Assembly: GCA_023426245.1 (NCBI GenBank)
Contig: JAFABB010000057.1
Location: 1 to 64,000, forward strand
From: Bacillota bacterium
GTDB taxonomy: Bacteria > Bacillota > UBA4882 > UBA8346
DNA length: 64,000 bases
Direction: 5' to 3'
This document shows positions 34,025 to 42,256 of this stretch, in pieces. Position numbers and translations under genes: made by a program. The first letter of the stretch is position 1. The number at the start of each line of letters is the position of its first letter. The notes under the pieces are model-generated. The model saw only the letters and a program-made list of their open reading frames with translations, had not been told where the DNA came from and made no database searches.

Positions 34025-35875
34025 CTATTTTATATCCACTGGAATGATTTGGGACAATTTATGAATATGATTCCGAAGTTCTTCTGCCTCGCCCAAGCTT
34101 ACCAATATTTGGAAATAAGCACTGGCCGTTTCCTCATCACTCTGATGAAGTTGAAATGCTTTACGGAGGATCGGTAATGCTTTACGATAATTGCCCTTGT
34201 TCCAGTAATAAAGTCCAACTTGTTTAATCAACGGATATCCGGGTTCACACCGAAGGCCAATTTTCCAAAAAACGACGGCTAAGTTTTTCTTCCCGGATTG
34301 ATGCATGATATTACCGAGAAGATACCAATAAAACCAATAGCCTTTCGCTTTATAATATTTGAAAAATAGCGTTTTTATTACTTGCCAATGATTCCCTTCA
34401 TCCCAACTTTTTTCCAATTGGCGAATCAGGATTTCCATTTGAATTTTTGGCTTGTTGAGTTGATCAATCAGTTGTAGAGTCTGCCGGCGTACCGTATTGT
34501 CCGGTGCTAACTGTAACAAATGCATCAAGACATCCTGGGCTTCATTATATTTATCAAGTTCAATCAATACCAGCGCGTGGTTTTGGAAAATTTGGAAATA
34601 AGTAGGATTCGCTTGACTGGCCCGTTCTAACCAAATCGCGGCCTCTTCGTAACGCTCTTGATGCCAGCAAAAAGTCCCGTAGTGATAGTAAGTACCCCAC
34701 CAGTCATCACTTAATTTCAAGGCCTTGCGATAATAGGTTTCCGCATTTTCAAGGTCGTTGTTTTCTTCTGCCAGGATCGCCAAATTGTTTAATACGTTAA
34801 CTCGGGTTGGATCAGCCTCAATGGCTTTTAACCAAACTTTCTCGGCTTTTTGGGGCTCCCCTTCTCCGGCGTAGATCGCACCCATTAGATCTAGAGCTGT
34901 TGGTTCATTCGGTTCAATTTCAAGTGTTTCCTCAAGGACGTGAAGAGCTTCGGATAAACAATTGGCCGTATGATAAAATAAGGCAAGCCGAATCCTAGCT
35001 TCAATAAATTCCGGGAATGATTTTATCATCTCCTTAAGGAGTTGCTCAGCTTTTTCCTTGTTACCCCAACGGAAATAACATTCCGTTAAAACCAAAGGAA
35101 CTCTTGGATAATGGGTTGCAATATTGCGAAGCCGTTCCAAAATACTGATACATTGATCAATTCGCTCGATATTTCGTGAAAAATCATTTTGCATGATAAA
35201 TAACAACAAGATATCGACAGCTTCAATAAACTCAGGGTCGTAAGCGACCGCTTCCAATAAATTCTCCAAGCCTTCTTCTTTAAGCCGGTCGCTACGGGCT
35301 TGGGATAAAGTTTCCAAGCCTTTTCGAAAAGCGAGGAAAGCCTCTAACGATTTGGTGTACATCTTAAGATTATCTGAACTTGCAGCATTTAGGTCGATAT
35401 CTTTATCTAAAAAACCTATTAATGATGATAAATGTTGTTCCCAGGTGATTAGAAATTGATCTTCCGGAACTTGAAATTGATCTTGATAGATCAAAATATT
35501 CGTAGCGGGATCATATAATAAAAAGCTCATTGAGAGTTCAACTATATTATTGACCTCTGCTGAAAACCATAAATCTTGACCAGCCCAAGCTAACGGGTTT
35601 GTGGCCTGATGGTTGATTTGCTCCCATTCTTTAATTTCCAGAGTCGTATTAACTTGGGCCTCAATTCCAACGGAATTTAACCGTAATGCCGAAAGATCCG
35701 AAAGGCCTCTTGCAAGTAAAGGTAAAAAAAATGGTTCCTTCTTGGCCAAAAAAGGAATGACCTGTATCAAAGTTAGCCTCCCAATATCGCGAAAACATTC
35801 TGGTAAGAATGTTTCACTAATCTTGACACCAACGTTAACATAATCGCCTCGGATAGTCAAGAGTCTATCGGGCAC
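34025..35875 (-). CDS. TPR-repeat protein with N-terminal alpha/beta domain
   Basis: A 616-residue protein, probably cytoplasmic because no signal peptide is seen. Residues about 20-170 form a mixed domain (PFFLPLLARGLSDLSALRLN, WFSAEVNNIVELSMSFLLYD) and about 180-610 are tetratricopeptide-like repeats with the usual A-L-Y-G-A-P pattern (ARIRLALFYHTANCLSEALH, ALDLMGAIYAGEGEPQKAEK, VNVLNNLAILAEENNDLENA). Such proteins are scaffolds for protein contacts; the partner is unknown. The start is uncertain: the GTG at 35875 and the TTG six codons later have no ribosome binding site. It sits between the unknown membrane-anchored gene and a 50-residue membrane protein. Confidence 0.75.
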   Translation of the reverse strand: MPDRLLTIRGDYVNVGVKISETFLPECFRDIGRLTLIQVIPFLAKKEPFFLPLLARGLSDLSALRLNSVGIEAQVNTTLEIKEWEQINHQATNPLAWAGQDLWFSAEVNNIVELSMSFLLYDPATNILIYQDQFQVPEDQFLITWEQHLSSLIGFLDKDIDLNAASSDNLKMYTKSLEAFLAFRKGLETLSQARSDRLKEEGLENLLEAVAYDPEFIEAVDILLLFIMQNDFSRNIERIDQCISILERLRNIATHYPRVPLVLTECYFRWGNKEKAEQLLKEMIKSFPEFIEARIRLALFYHTANCLSEALHVLEETLEIEPNEPTALDLMGAIYAGEGEPQKAEKVWLKAIEADPTRVNVLNNLAILAEENNDLENAETYYRKALKLSDDWWGTYYHYGTFCWHQERYEEAAIWLERASQANPTYFQIFQNHALVLIELDKYNEAQDVLMHLLQLAPDNTVRRQTLQLIDQLNKPKIQMEILIRQLEKSWDEGNHWQVIKTLFFKYYKAKGYWFYWYLLGNIMHQSGKKNLAVVFWKIGLRCEPGYPLIKQVGLYYWNKGNYRKALPILRKAFQLHQSDEETASAYFQILVSLGEAEELRNHIHKLSQIIPVDIK

Positions 35876-35958
35876 AAGCGAACAGATAGGAATATTCCCT
35901 CAAGCCGAAAGCCCTCCAAATTCATTCAGCTGCCAATTCGGATAATAGCTTTTTAATC

Positions 35959-36525
35959 TTAGATTCCAATTTTAAAGGGTACACCTTGATGACTATTTTC
36001 AACAACTTTTACAGGAACAGTAAACCACTTGGAATAATTAATCCGATAGGTCTTACCAATAATCTCCTGTCTTACAGCTTTTCGGATAAGTTCATAGGTA
36101 TTTTTTCCGACCAATTTTTCTGAGGCCATTAAATTATAGTTATTTAATGTATTTATAAGTGCAGTCTCAAAAACGCGTGTAAATTCCAACTTTATAGCAG
36201 CCAAAAGTTCTGAAGGTAACTTTACTTGACTATTCCCGATACCAATGGTCAAATTGTCCAATTCTTCCAAATGGTTAGGAAGTTCATTCGGCAATTCCTT
36301 TTTAATTTTTTCCAGCATTTGGGGAATTTCCTGCTTTGCTTGATTTTGAATTTGAACCTTTACCATCAGAGCCAGTTGTTCCGGACTGATAGCAAATTGT
36401 AAACCCTGATATTGAAGAAATAAAAAAAATGCGATACTCATGAAAAAACACCCCAAAAAAACTCCGCAAAAAACTCCGCTCCAGTATGAATCCTTACCCA
36501 CCGTCTTAGGTACCGGTCTTTTCAT
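35959..36525 (-). CDS. Unknown membrane-anchored protein
   Basis: Not recognised. The 188-residue protein starts at an ATG 8 nt after GGAGGT (the frame is open 16 codons further upstream, without a better signal). A short basic N-terminus is followed by one membrane helix, residues about 15-38 (GVFCGVFLGCFFMSIAFFLF), and a mostly helical outer or inner part rich in Gln, Glu and Leu (KEIPQMLEKIKKELPNEL-like segments) ending with a small beta-like region. The gap to the TPR gene is short, so the two may work together. Confidence 0.65.
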   Translation of the reverse strand: MKRPVPKTVGKDSYWSGVFCGVFLGCFFMSIAFFLFLQYQGLQFAISPEQLALMVKVQIQNQAKQEIPQMLEKIKKELPNELPNHLEELDNLTIGIGNSQVKLPSELLAAIKLEFTRVFETALINTLNNYNLMASEKLVGKNTYELIRKAVRQEIIGKTYRINYSKWFTVPVKVVENSHQGVPFKIGI

Positions 36526-36634
36526 GCAATCTACCTCCATAATTGAAAAACCTATCTTTTCATAGTATGCCAAATTATGGAGAAAATATAACCACCCAAA
36601 AAGCCAGAATAAGCTTTGCCGAGAATAAAAATTT

Positions 36635-38350
36635 CTATGAATTAAGGGGAATCATTACAAAGATGCTAAAACCGGCAACTCCATGATTATAAATTATATT
36701 CCCTTTCAAATGATTCACTCTTTCCTCCATTCCATGGAGGCCAAATCCCTTTTGAAATTCTTTACAGCCGCGACCATCGTCGGCAATCACCAAATACAAC
36801 CATCGATCGTCCAAGTCGATTGTTAGCCATACATGGTTTGCTTTTCCATGTCGAAGCGCATTGGTTAAAGCTTCTTGACAAATCCGATAGACTACACTTG
36901 TATGGGAGAAGTCATCATATATCCCAAGTTCTCCAATAGATAACTCAATTTTCATACCAGACATTTGAAAATCCTCTACTAAGCTTTCTAGAGCTTTTCG
37001 TAAAGAATTATTCGGATTGGACGGCATGTTGAGTAAAGAACGTTTGACTTCATTTATACCTTCTCCGGCTATCTTTAGAGCTTTATCCAATTGGCTTTCG
37101 CTTTTTTCAAGATTGGTTCGATAATTCAATTTGGCGATTTGTAAGATCGTAATTAATAAAGTCATCGTTTGTCCCAGCGTATCATGGACATCTCTGGCAA
37201 AGCGATTTCTTTCTTTGGTTACTGCCAATTCAGCGACGGTCTCCGCATAATGATTTAACTGTTGGTTCTTCATGGATAATTGGTTGTTGGTGGTATATAA
37301 TTCATCCCAAAGATTTTTTGCCAAAGTGATATCATTGAAAGAAAGTACCCTGCCGATTAAATCTTTGCCGGTAAATAACGGCCAAATATTAATAATAAAA
37401 CATTTCTTGATAGGCTTTACCAAATCAATCGGGCCACAATTTTGGACTCGTTCTTTTTCCGCAATAGCCAGAACCATCCGTAAAGATTCAGAATTAGTAT
37501 CAATGGCCTTTTTCAAATTATCGGCGAAAATATGGATAGGATCACCAATTTTAATTTCGCCATAATCCTTAAAAGCGTCTCGTAATGCCGGGTTAAAATC
37601 AATGATTCGGTTGAAACCGTCGGTTACTAAAAAGGCCTCTTTCATGTTATCCATGATCTTTTCCATGGCCAAAGATTTTGTGTTAACCAATACTTGTTTA
37701 AAACTTGTAATGGCGAAAAGAAGCCAAACAAAGCAAAAAATGATCGGAGTATATTCCAGACCGAATTCTACATCGTTGTCAATTTGAAACATATTAAGGA
37801 CAAGAAGAGGCAAACTCAATAGAGCAATTATGTATATTTGTTTTTTCTTTTCACTGAATTCCTTTAAAGAATATTTTATAAAAAAAAGCATTCCGATCCC
37901 ATAAAATAAATAGGTACCGATAATATGGAGCCAAAAAAATAATTCAAATACGAAGTTTTGCTTTACAAGCAAAAAATTCCCCTTATAAAAATGGTATGCG
38001 ATAATCCCAATAAAACATATCGTCGGAATTATCCCGAGAAATATTATGTTTTGAGGCTTTTTGAGAAGTTGATGATCCGAATAATGAAGACAAAAGATAA
38101 ACCAACACAATCCCGTAAAACAAACGGCAAACACTTGGATGATCCAAATCCATTTCTGCAGCGGTGTATGGATCGAAAAAATGATTAATATTTTAGATAT
38201 TGACCAAGTCATGAGGATGACCAGTAAACATAGGTAGCTTTTTAAAATACCACTGGGTCTCCCAAAAAGCCAAGAATATACAATTACGGCCAACAAAACC
38301 GTGATTGAACATAACAATAAAAAAAACGGCAAAATTAATTGAATAAGCAT
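36635..38350 (-). CDS. Membrane sensor histidine kinase, NarL-partner type (HisKA_3)
   Basis: A 571-residue kinase. Residues about 1-230 hold seven membrane helices like the 7TM sensor region of clostridial and bacillar kinases; about 235-345 is a PAS-like domain (MDNMKEAFLVTDGFNRIIDFNPALRD); the dimerisation helix carries ERNRFARDVHDTLGQ with phospho-acceptor His389; the ATPase domain has CQEALTNALRHGKA, ADDGRG and FGLHGMEERV. This kinase class pairs with LuxR-type response regulators, but none is in the window, so it is an orphan here. ATG lies 11 nt after GAGG. Confidence 0.9.
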   Translation of the reverse strand: MLIQLILPFFLLLCSITVLLAVIVYSWLFGRPSGILKSYLCLLVILMTWSISKILIIFSIHTPLQKWIWIIQVFAVCFTGLCWFIFCLHYSDHQLLKKPQNIIFLGIIPTICFIGIIAYHFYKGNFLLVKQNFVFELFFWLHIIGTYLFYGIGMLFFIKYSLKEFSEKKKQIYIIALLSLPLLVLNMFQIDNDVEFGLEYTPIIFCFVWLLFAITSFKQVLVNTKSLAMEKIMDNMKEAFLVTDGFNRIIDFNPALRDAFKDYGEIKIGDPIHIFADNLKKAIDTNSESLRMVLAIAEKERVQNCGPIDLVKPIKKCFIINIWPLFTGKDLIGRVLSFNDITLAKNLWDELYTTNNQLSMKNQQLNHYAETVAELAVTKERNRFARDVHDTLGQTMTLLITILQIAKLNYRTNLEKSESQLDKALKIAGEGINEVKRSLLNMPSNPNNSLRKALESLVEDFQMSGMKIELSIGELGIYDDFSHTSVVYRICQEALTNALRHGKANHVWLTIDLDDRWLYLVIADDGRGCKEFQKGFGLHGMEERVNHLKGNIIYNHGVAGFSIFVMIPLNS

Positions 38351-38747
38351 AAATTACAGCCTCACTGAAGTACGTCTCAAAAGCAAAAATGATCAGAAAT
38401 TAATATATATATCCCTTTCTTGACTTATTCTGCTTTTCCTCCCTACTGTACAAAAAACTTAATTTTAGACCCCACTGCAATCGCATTGTTCGTGCTCAGA
38501 CCAATACGGATGGATTCAAAAGGTGACATCCTTCATTCAGCAATGCTATCGATGGTTCCCCCTTATTGGGGTAAATCTTTTAGCAAACCTCTTACCGCTT
38601 CATAGGTAAAGCACCGCTTTACTCCCGAATGAAGACAAACTAATGAACTTAATTCAGTTTTTAAATTGAATCGAATGTGGAACAGATTGGGCGAATATCA
38701 CATAAGATGATTTTGTTAATTTTATTCTTTGGAGGTGTTCAAAAACT
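38351..38747. other. Divergent intergenic region rich in hairpins
   Basis: Spacer between the kinase gene and the unknown gene at 38748. No intact gene. It contains the compact set of inverted repeats listed separately (38508-38634) and must also hold the promoters of both flanking genes; TTGACT at about 38420 is a -35-like box with only a weak -10 match. Confidence 0.5.
38508..38634. ncRNA. Candidate structured RNA (or decayed gene)
   Basis: Five nested or adjacent perfect helices lie within 127 bp: GGATG/CATCC (38508-38512 with 38527-38531), an outer helix CTTCATTC/GAATGAAG (38531-38538 with 38627-38634), and inside it CCCC/GGGG (38559-38562 with 38568-38571), GGTAA/TTACC (38570-38574 with 38592-38596) and GTAAAGC/GCTTTAC (38606-38612 with 38616-38622). 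The layout resembles a multi-branch junction. The strand is not settled. Against this, the minus strand also reads like broken protein (CFTYEAVRGLLKDLPQ, stop, GGTIDSIAE, stop, MSPFESIRIGLSTNNAIAVG), so a decayed gene is possible. I do not recognise a known RNA family. Confidence 0.3.
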
Positions 38748-39164
38748 GTGAGTTTTGGAAATGAAGCTGTTTTCCCTTTTCCAGCGGTCCAATATATTCC
38801 CTTACAATTAACAGAGATTTGCCAAAGAAAGATTGAATCGGCAAATACTTCAAGTACGCCTGTTCAACTGATTATAGGCAAAGATTTAGAAAAATGGCAT
38901 CCTGTTCTCCTGCGAAACTATGAAATCACCTTGGATGAGACTTTTCCGAAAGGCTTATTGCCGGTCCTTGTATTAAATGCTGAAGTTACGTCGGCTCGAT
39001 ATCGAAGTTACTTTATAACGATGCTGGGCACTCCTAAAAAAGGGTATTATCATTTATTCGCCCTGCCGCAACAATATTTCTATAAAAAACAATTGTATTT
39101 TGAACTCTTTGATGAATCGACCAGCAAACGTATGGCCAGATGTACTTTAACATTAGCGGATTAA
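38748..39164 (+). CDS. Unknown 138-residue protein upstream of arginine decarboxylase
   Basis: Not recognised. Starts with GTG 10 nt after GGAGGTG. The sequence is a well-behaved soluble protein of mixed alpha/beta type, with no signal peptide or membrane helix, and includes TPVQLIIGKDLEKWHPVLLR, YRSYFITMLGTPKKGYYHLF and FELFDESTSKRMARCTLTL. It ends 70 bp before the pyruvoyl-dependent arginine decarboxylase gene on the same strand, so a link with arginine or polyamine metabolism is possible but unproven. Confidence 0.6.
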   Translation: MSFGNEAVFPFPAVQYIPLQLTEICQRKIESANTSSTPVQLIIGKDLEKWHPVLLRNYEITLDETFPKGLLPVLVLNAEVTSARYRSYFITMLGTPKKGYYHLFALPQQYFYKKQLYFELFDESTSKRMARCTLTLAD

Positions 39165-39234
39165 ACAGGGTTTCACTTTCAATGGGACTTTTGCAACCCT
39201 ATGAAGATTAAAAATTAAAGGAGGTATTGCCTTA

Positions 39235-39717
39235 TTGTTAGCAACTCCTACAAAATTCACTCTGGTTTCGGGCAGTGGCGAAGGGAAAACAAGTTTAAAT
39301 GCTTTTGATAGAGCATTGTTACTCTCTGGATTAGGGAATCTCAATTTAATCAAAGTTTCTAGTATCTTACCACCCGGGACCCAATATCAAGAAAAAATCG
39401 AAATTCCCTTTGGTTCCTTAGTCCCAACAGCGTATGGTTCCCTTACCAGCACAAAGCCAGGAGTTACAATTGCTGCCGCTGTTGCAGTAGGAATCCCTGC
39501 CACAGACACCTTTGGTGTGATTATGGAGACTTCCGATTATTGTTCAAAATTAGAAATTGAAAAACGGATTACCGAAATGGTTATTGAAGCATTCACCATA
39601 CGTAATATGGATTATCAGGAAATAAAAGTCTGCGCAGTTGAACACAAAGTTATTGATTGCGGAGCTGTTTTCGCAGGTTTAGCGCTATGGAATATTGAAT
39701 ATATAAAAAATCATTAA
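39235..39717 (+). CDS. pdaD: Pyruvoyl-dependent arginine decarboxylase
   Basis: Decarboxylates arginine to agmatine, a polyamine precursor, using a covalently made pyruvoyl group instead of PLP. The 160-residue proenzyme has the self-cleavage site LGNLNLIKVSSILPPG; cleavage between Ser42 and Ser43 would turn Ser43 into the pyruvoyl group of the alpha subunit. The later motifs SLVPTAYGSLTS and GAVFAGLALW fit the family. The start is a TTG 10 nt after AAAGGAGG. The stop codon overlaps the end of the convergent transporter gene by four bases. No agmatinase or spermidine synthase gene is in the window. Confidence 0.9.
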   Translation: MLATPTKFTLVSGSGEGKTSLNAFDRALLLSGLGNLNLIKVSSILPPGTQYQEKIEIPFGSLVPTAYGSLTSTKPGVTIAAAVAVGIPATDTFGVIMETSDYCSKLEIEKRITEMVIEAFTIRNMDYQEIKVCAVEHKVIDCGAVFAGLALWNIEYIKNH

Positions 39718-40142
39718 CTGGTTTTAAAGCCCACTAAAACCACGCCAATAGTAATAAGTGCGGCGCCGACGACTTTAGGTAAACTTAAAGACTCACCCAA
39801 AAAATACCACCCTACCCACATTGTAATTAAGGGAGAACTTGCAAAAACTAATGATGTTTGGCCGATGTCCCCTCTTTTAATTGAAGCATAGTAAGCGAGG
39901 TCACCGGCAAAGGTGGCAAAAAACGCTTCGATTGCCAGATAAAACCAACGCTTGGTCGGTATCATACTCAACCGGCTAAAACTTCCACTCGCTACTGCCC
40001 AACCGCCGACAAAAAGCACTGTAATGATCGTTCGTGCAACAATACCGTCCATTGGGTTAACTCCACGCAGACCTACTTTACCAAACAACGGTGCCAATCC
40101 CCAGCAAACAGCCCCGAATAACGCAATGATAAAAGTATTCAT
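39714..40142 (-). CDS. Half-size EamA-family transporter
   Basis: A 142-residue integral membrane protein with about five helices, equal to one EamA domain (FGKVGLRGVNPMDGIVARTI near residue 25, KRGDIGQTSLVFASSPLITM near 90, ending VVGAALITIGVVLVGF). Full drug/metabolite transporters carry two such domains, so this one must act as a dimer, like small multidrug-resistance-type proteins. GGGGG lies 7 nt before the ATG. It overlaps pdaD tail to tail by four bases. Substrate unknown. Confidence 0.82.
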   Translation of the reverse strand: MNTFIIALFGAVCWGLAPLFGKVGLRGVNPMDGIVARTIITVLFVGGWAVASGSFSRLSMIPTKRWFYLAIEAFFATFAGDLAYYASIKRGDIGQTSLVFASSPLITMWVGWYFLGESLSLPKVVGAALITIGVVLVGFKTS

Positions 40143-40291
40143 CCTTGTTCCCCCATCTCGCCATGAAGTTAACGAAATCCGGCTGGTCAGTCAAAAGTGC
40201 ATAAAACCTGCCGGTATTTTACTATCAACATATTCATTTAATAACCGCTTCAACCAAACTTTCTTTTTCTGGTTGCTTTCTTAAACTCCAA

Positions 40292-41269
40292 TTATTTTTT
40301 AATACGCGGACCGCGCTCGATAACCCTGAGCATCGGTCGGTAATAGTCAACTCCCAAATCTTTCCTAACTCTTTTGCCATTAGCCTCTTCAATAATTAAC
40401 CAGTTTTTAACGGTCATTCCTTCGGAGCCCTCAATTACAACCTTCTCTTCTCCCGGATTCAGTGAAGAATTGAAGTGATAAATAGTTTTAAAATCCTGAC
40501 GATCTATAATTTGATGATGCCAGGAAACTTTAGGGGGATAATTTTTCCCATAGAGAGCCATATATAATGTATTATCTTTGGTATCGGCCCAAATTAAAAG
40601 TGGGGAATCTGTACTGTTTTTAAATTTGAAATCCTTGTTACCATCGGCGACAGTGGCATCCTGGCCGGGAGGAACATAAGGGACCAACATACCGTGCTGC
40701 CTGCGTTCAATGATTTTCAAATTGGCCAAAACGGCAACATTATATAAAGTTGAGGCTATTTTACATACCCCTCCTCCGATTGTTTTAATAAGCTTGGTTC
40801 CGGAATAGGTTGGTCCATCCTTAAATCCCCGTTCCCGATTGTATGGTCCGACAACTTTATTTACGGAAAATATCCGGTTTGGCGGGACAATGCAGCCTGA
40901 TACGATATCAGCTGCCAGTGCCACATTGTATTCCTCACCCGGTAATGGATCCGGCAAAGTGGTTTGAAAAGCCGACATTCGTACTGATGTCCTATACTTA
41001 GCACATATCTCATGAAAACGACGATCATTCTCCCACATCAATGTTCCTATCACCGGCCTTCCGAATTGGTGAGTCATTAATTGATCGGCATTTTTATCTT
41101 TAGATTCGGACCCTAAATCGGGAATTTCGGCTCGTGATATATGATGGGAATTCGGCCGATTTTTAACATCATCCCGATGTCTATAAAATAATACTGTACT
41201 TGTAAAACCTCCTATTGTCAAACTAAAAAATATCACAACCAGTAATATTTTCTTTGCCGAATCCTTCAC
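40292..41269 (-). CDS. VanW family membrane-anchored protein
   Basis: A 325-residue protein with one N-terminal membrane helix (KKILLVVIFFSLTIGGF) and an extracytoplasmic VanW domain (ALAADIVSGCIVPPNRIFSVN, GPTYSGTKLIKTIGGGVCKI, STLYNVAVLANLKIIERRQH, VPPGQDATVADGNKD). A G5-like tail follows near the end. VanW proteins accompany some vancomycin-resistance clusters and many cell-wall loci in spore-formers, but their reaction is unknown, and no van ligase genes are here. GTG at 41269 follows AAGGAGG at 7 nt and is preferred to an ATG 19 codons upstream, which lacks a ribosome binding site. Confidence 0.85.
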   Translation of the reverse strand: MKDSAKKILLVVIFFSLTIGGFTSTVLFYRHRDDVKNRPNSHHISRAEIPDLGSESKDKNADQLMTHQFGRPVIGTLMWENDRRFHEICAKYRTSVRMSAFQTTLPDPLPGEEYNVALAADIVSGCIVPPNRIFSVNKVVGPYNRERGFKDGPTYSGTKLIKTIGGGVCKIASTLYNVAVLANLKIIERRQHGMLVPYVPPGQDATVADGNKDFKFKNSTDSPLLIWADTKDNTLYMALYGKNYPPKVSWHHQIIDRQDFKTIYHFNSSLNPGEEKVVIEGSEGMTVKNWLIIEEANGKRVRKDLGVDYYRPMLRVIERGPRIKK

Positions 41270-41324
41270 GGAAAAGCCTCCTTCAGTCGGACCTAATCCA
41301 TAGTTATTCCCCAAAAAATAAATC

Positions 41325-41365
41325 ATGAAAAAAAAATCCTATTTCTCAGTGAGAAATAGGATTTT
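41325..41365 (-). terminator. Rho-independent terminator of the EamA transporter pair
   Basis: A perfect 15-bp stem (AAAATCCTATTTCTC at 41333-41347 with its complement at 41351-41365) with a three-base loop, followed on the minus strand by eight T. It lies 22 bp past the stop codon of the transporter gene at 41387. Confidence 0.92.
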
Positions 41366-41386
41366 ATCAAAAAAAGGTTTCGATTA

Positions 41387-42253
41387 TTATGAATTTCCCC
41401 GTTCTTTAAAAGCTATCATAAGACAACGCCCTGTTACTGAGGCCAATACAATGAATCCACCAACCAAAGCCCATGGGCCGGGAATTTCACCAAAAGCTAA
41501 AAATACCCAGAGTGGATTTAAGATCGGCTCAATTATTGGGATTAAAATAGCTTCCAGCGCAGTAACATAACGAAAAGCCGATGCGTATAGAATGTAAGAA
41601 ATTCCAAGTTGAAAAACGCCTAAAATCACCAATGATAGCCAACCCGAAGGGCTAGGAGCCGAGTGAAACAGGAATGGCAAACTCATAAGGAAGGTTAAGA
41701 TATTTCCCAAAATGACCGACTCCAAAGGGGAATCGTCCTTCTGTTTACGAAGAAAAACTGCAGTTAAGGCAAAAGCAATTCCGCTAAGAATCCCGCAAAT
41801 ATTTCCCGAGATATTACCAAAAGATAATTTATCAACAAAGAAAAGACTCATGCCGGAAAGGACAACTCCAATGGTCAACCAATCCAATTTACTGACCTTT
41901 TCTTTTAAAATCCAGACGCCAAAAATGGCGGTATATATAGGAGCAGTATATTGCAATAAAATCGCATTCGCTGCAGTTGTTAATTTTGTAGCAGCAACAA
42001 ACAAGGTCACTGTTCCCGCATAAGCCAATGCACCGAGAATTCGTGATGTTGACCACTGAAAATGAATTCTTCGGTGAAAGGCCAGCATGACCAGGGCAGC
42101 AATTCCACTACGGGCACCGGCAATGGCTATAGGATTCCAATCAACCGACTTTATCAGCAAACCGCCTAAACTCCAAAGAATTGATGTTCCAATCAAAAAG
42201 CCGATAGCTTGATTCCGTTCTTTTCCTGATTTATAGGCAACAAAATGATTCAA
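41387..42253 (-). CDS. DMT superfamily transporter (two EamA domains), second of a pair
   Basis: A 288-residue protein with ten membrane helices in two EamA repeats (GGLLIKSVDWNPIAIAGARS near 30, LTTAANAILLQYTAPIYTAI near 90; VTALEAILIPIIEPILNPLW near 235). Such transporters usually export metabolites or amino acids. It starts with TTG after AAAGGAAG, three bases after the stop of the preceding transporter gene, so the two are coupled. The pair may act as a heterodimer or be recent duplicates with separate substrates. Confidence 0.87.
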   Translation of the reverse strand: MNHFVAYKSGKERNQAIGFLIGTSILWSLGGLLIKSVDWNPIAIAGARSGIAALVMLAFHRRIHFQWSTSRILGALAYAGTVTLFVAATKLTTAANAILLQYTAPIYTAIFGVWILKEKVSKLDWLTIGVVLSGMSLFFVDKLSFGNISGNICGILSGIAFALTAVFLRKQKDDSPLESVILGNILTFLMSLPFLFHSAPSPSGWLSLVILGVFQLGISYILYASAFRYVTALEAILIPIIEPILNPLWVFLAFGEIPGPWALVGGFIVLASVTGRCLMIAFKERGNS

Positions 42254-42256
42254 CTT

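Noticed and set aside
33879..34064. Frame of 61 codons on the plus strand
   Set aside because: The minus strand of the same DNA codes a better 50-residue membrane protein with a strong ribosome binding site.
40292..41269. Vancomycin-resistance function for the VanW-type gene
   Set aside because: No ligase, dehydrogenase or dipeptidase genes of a van cluster are present; the family is common in cell-wall loci without resistance.
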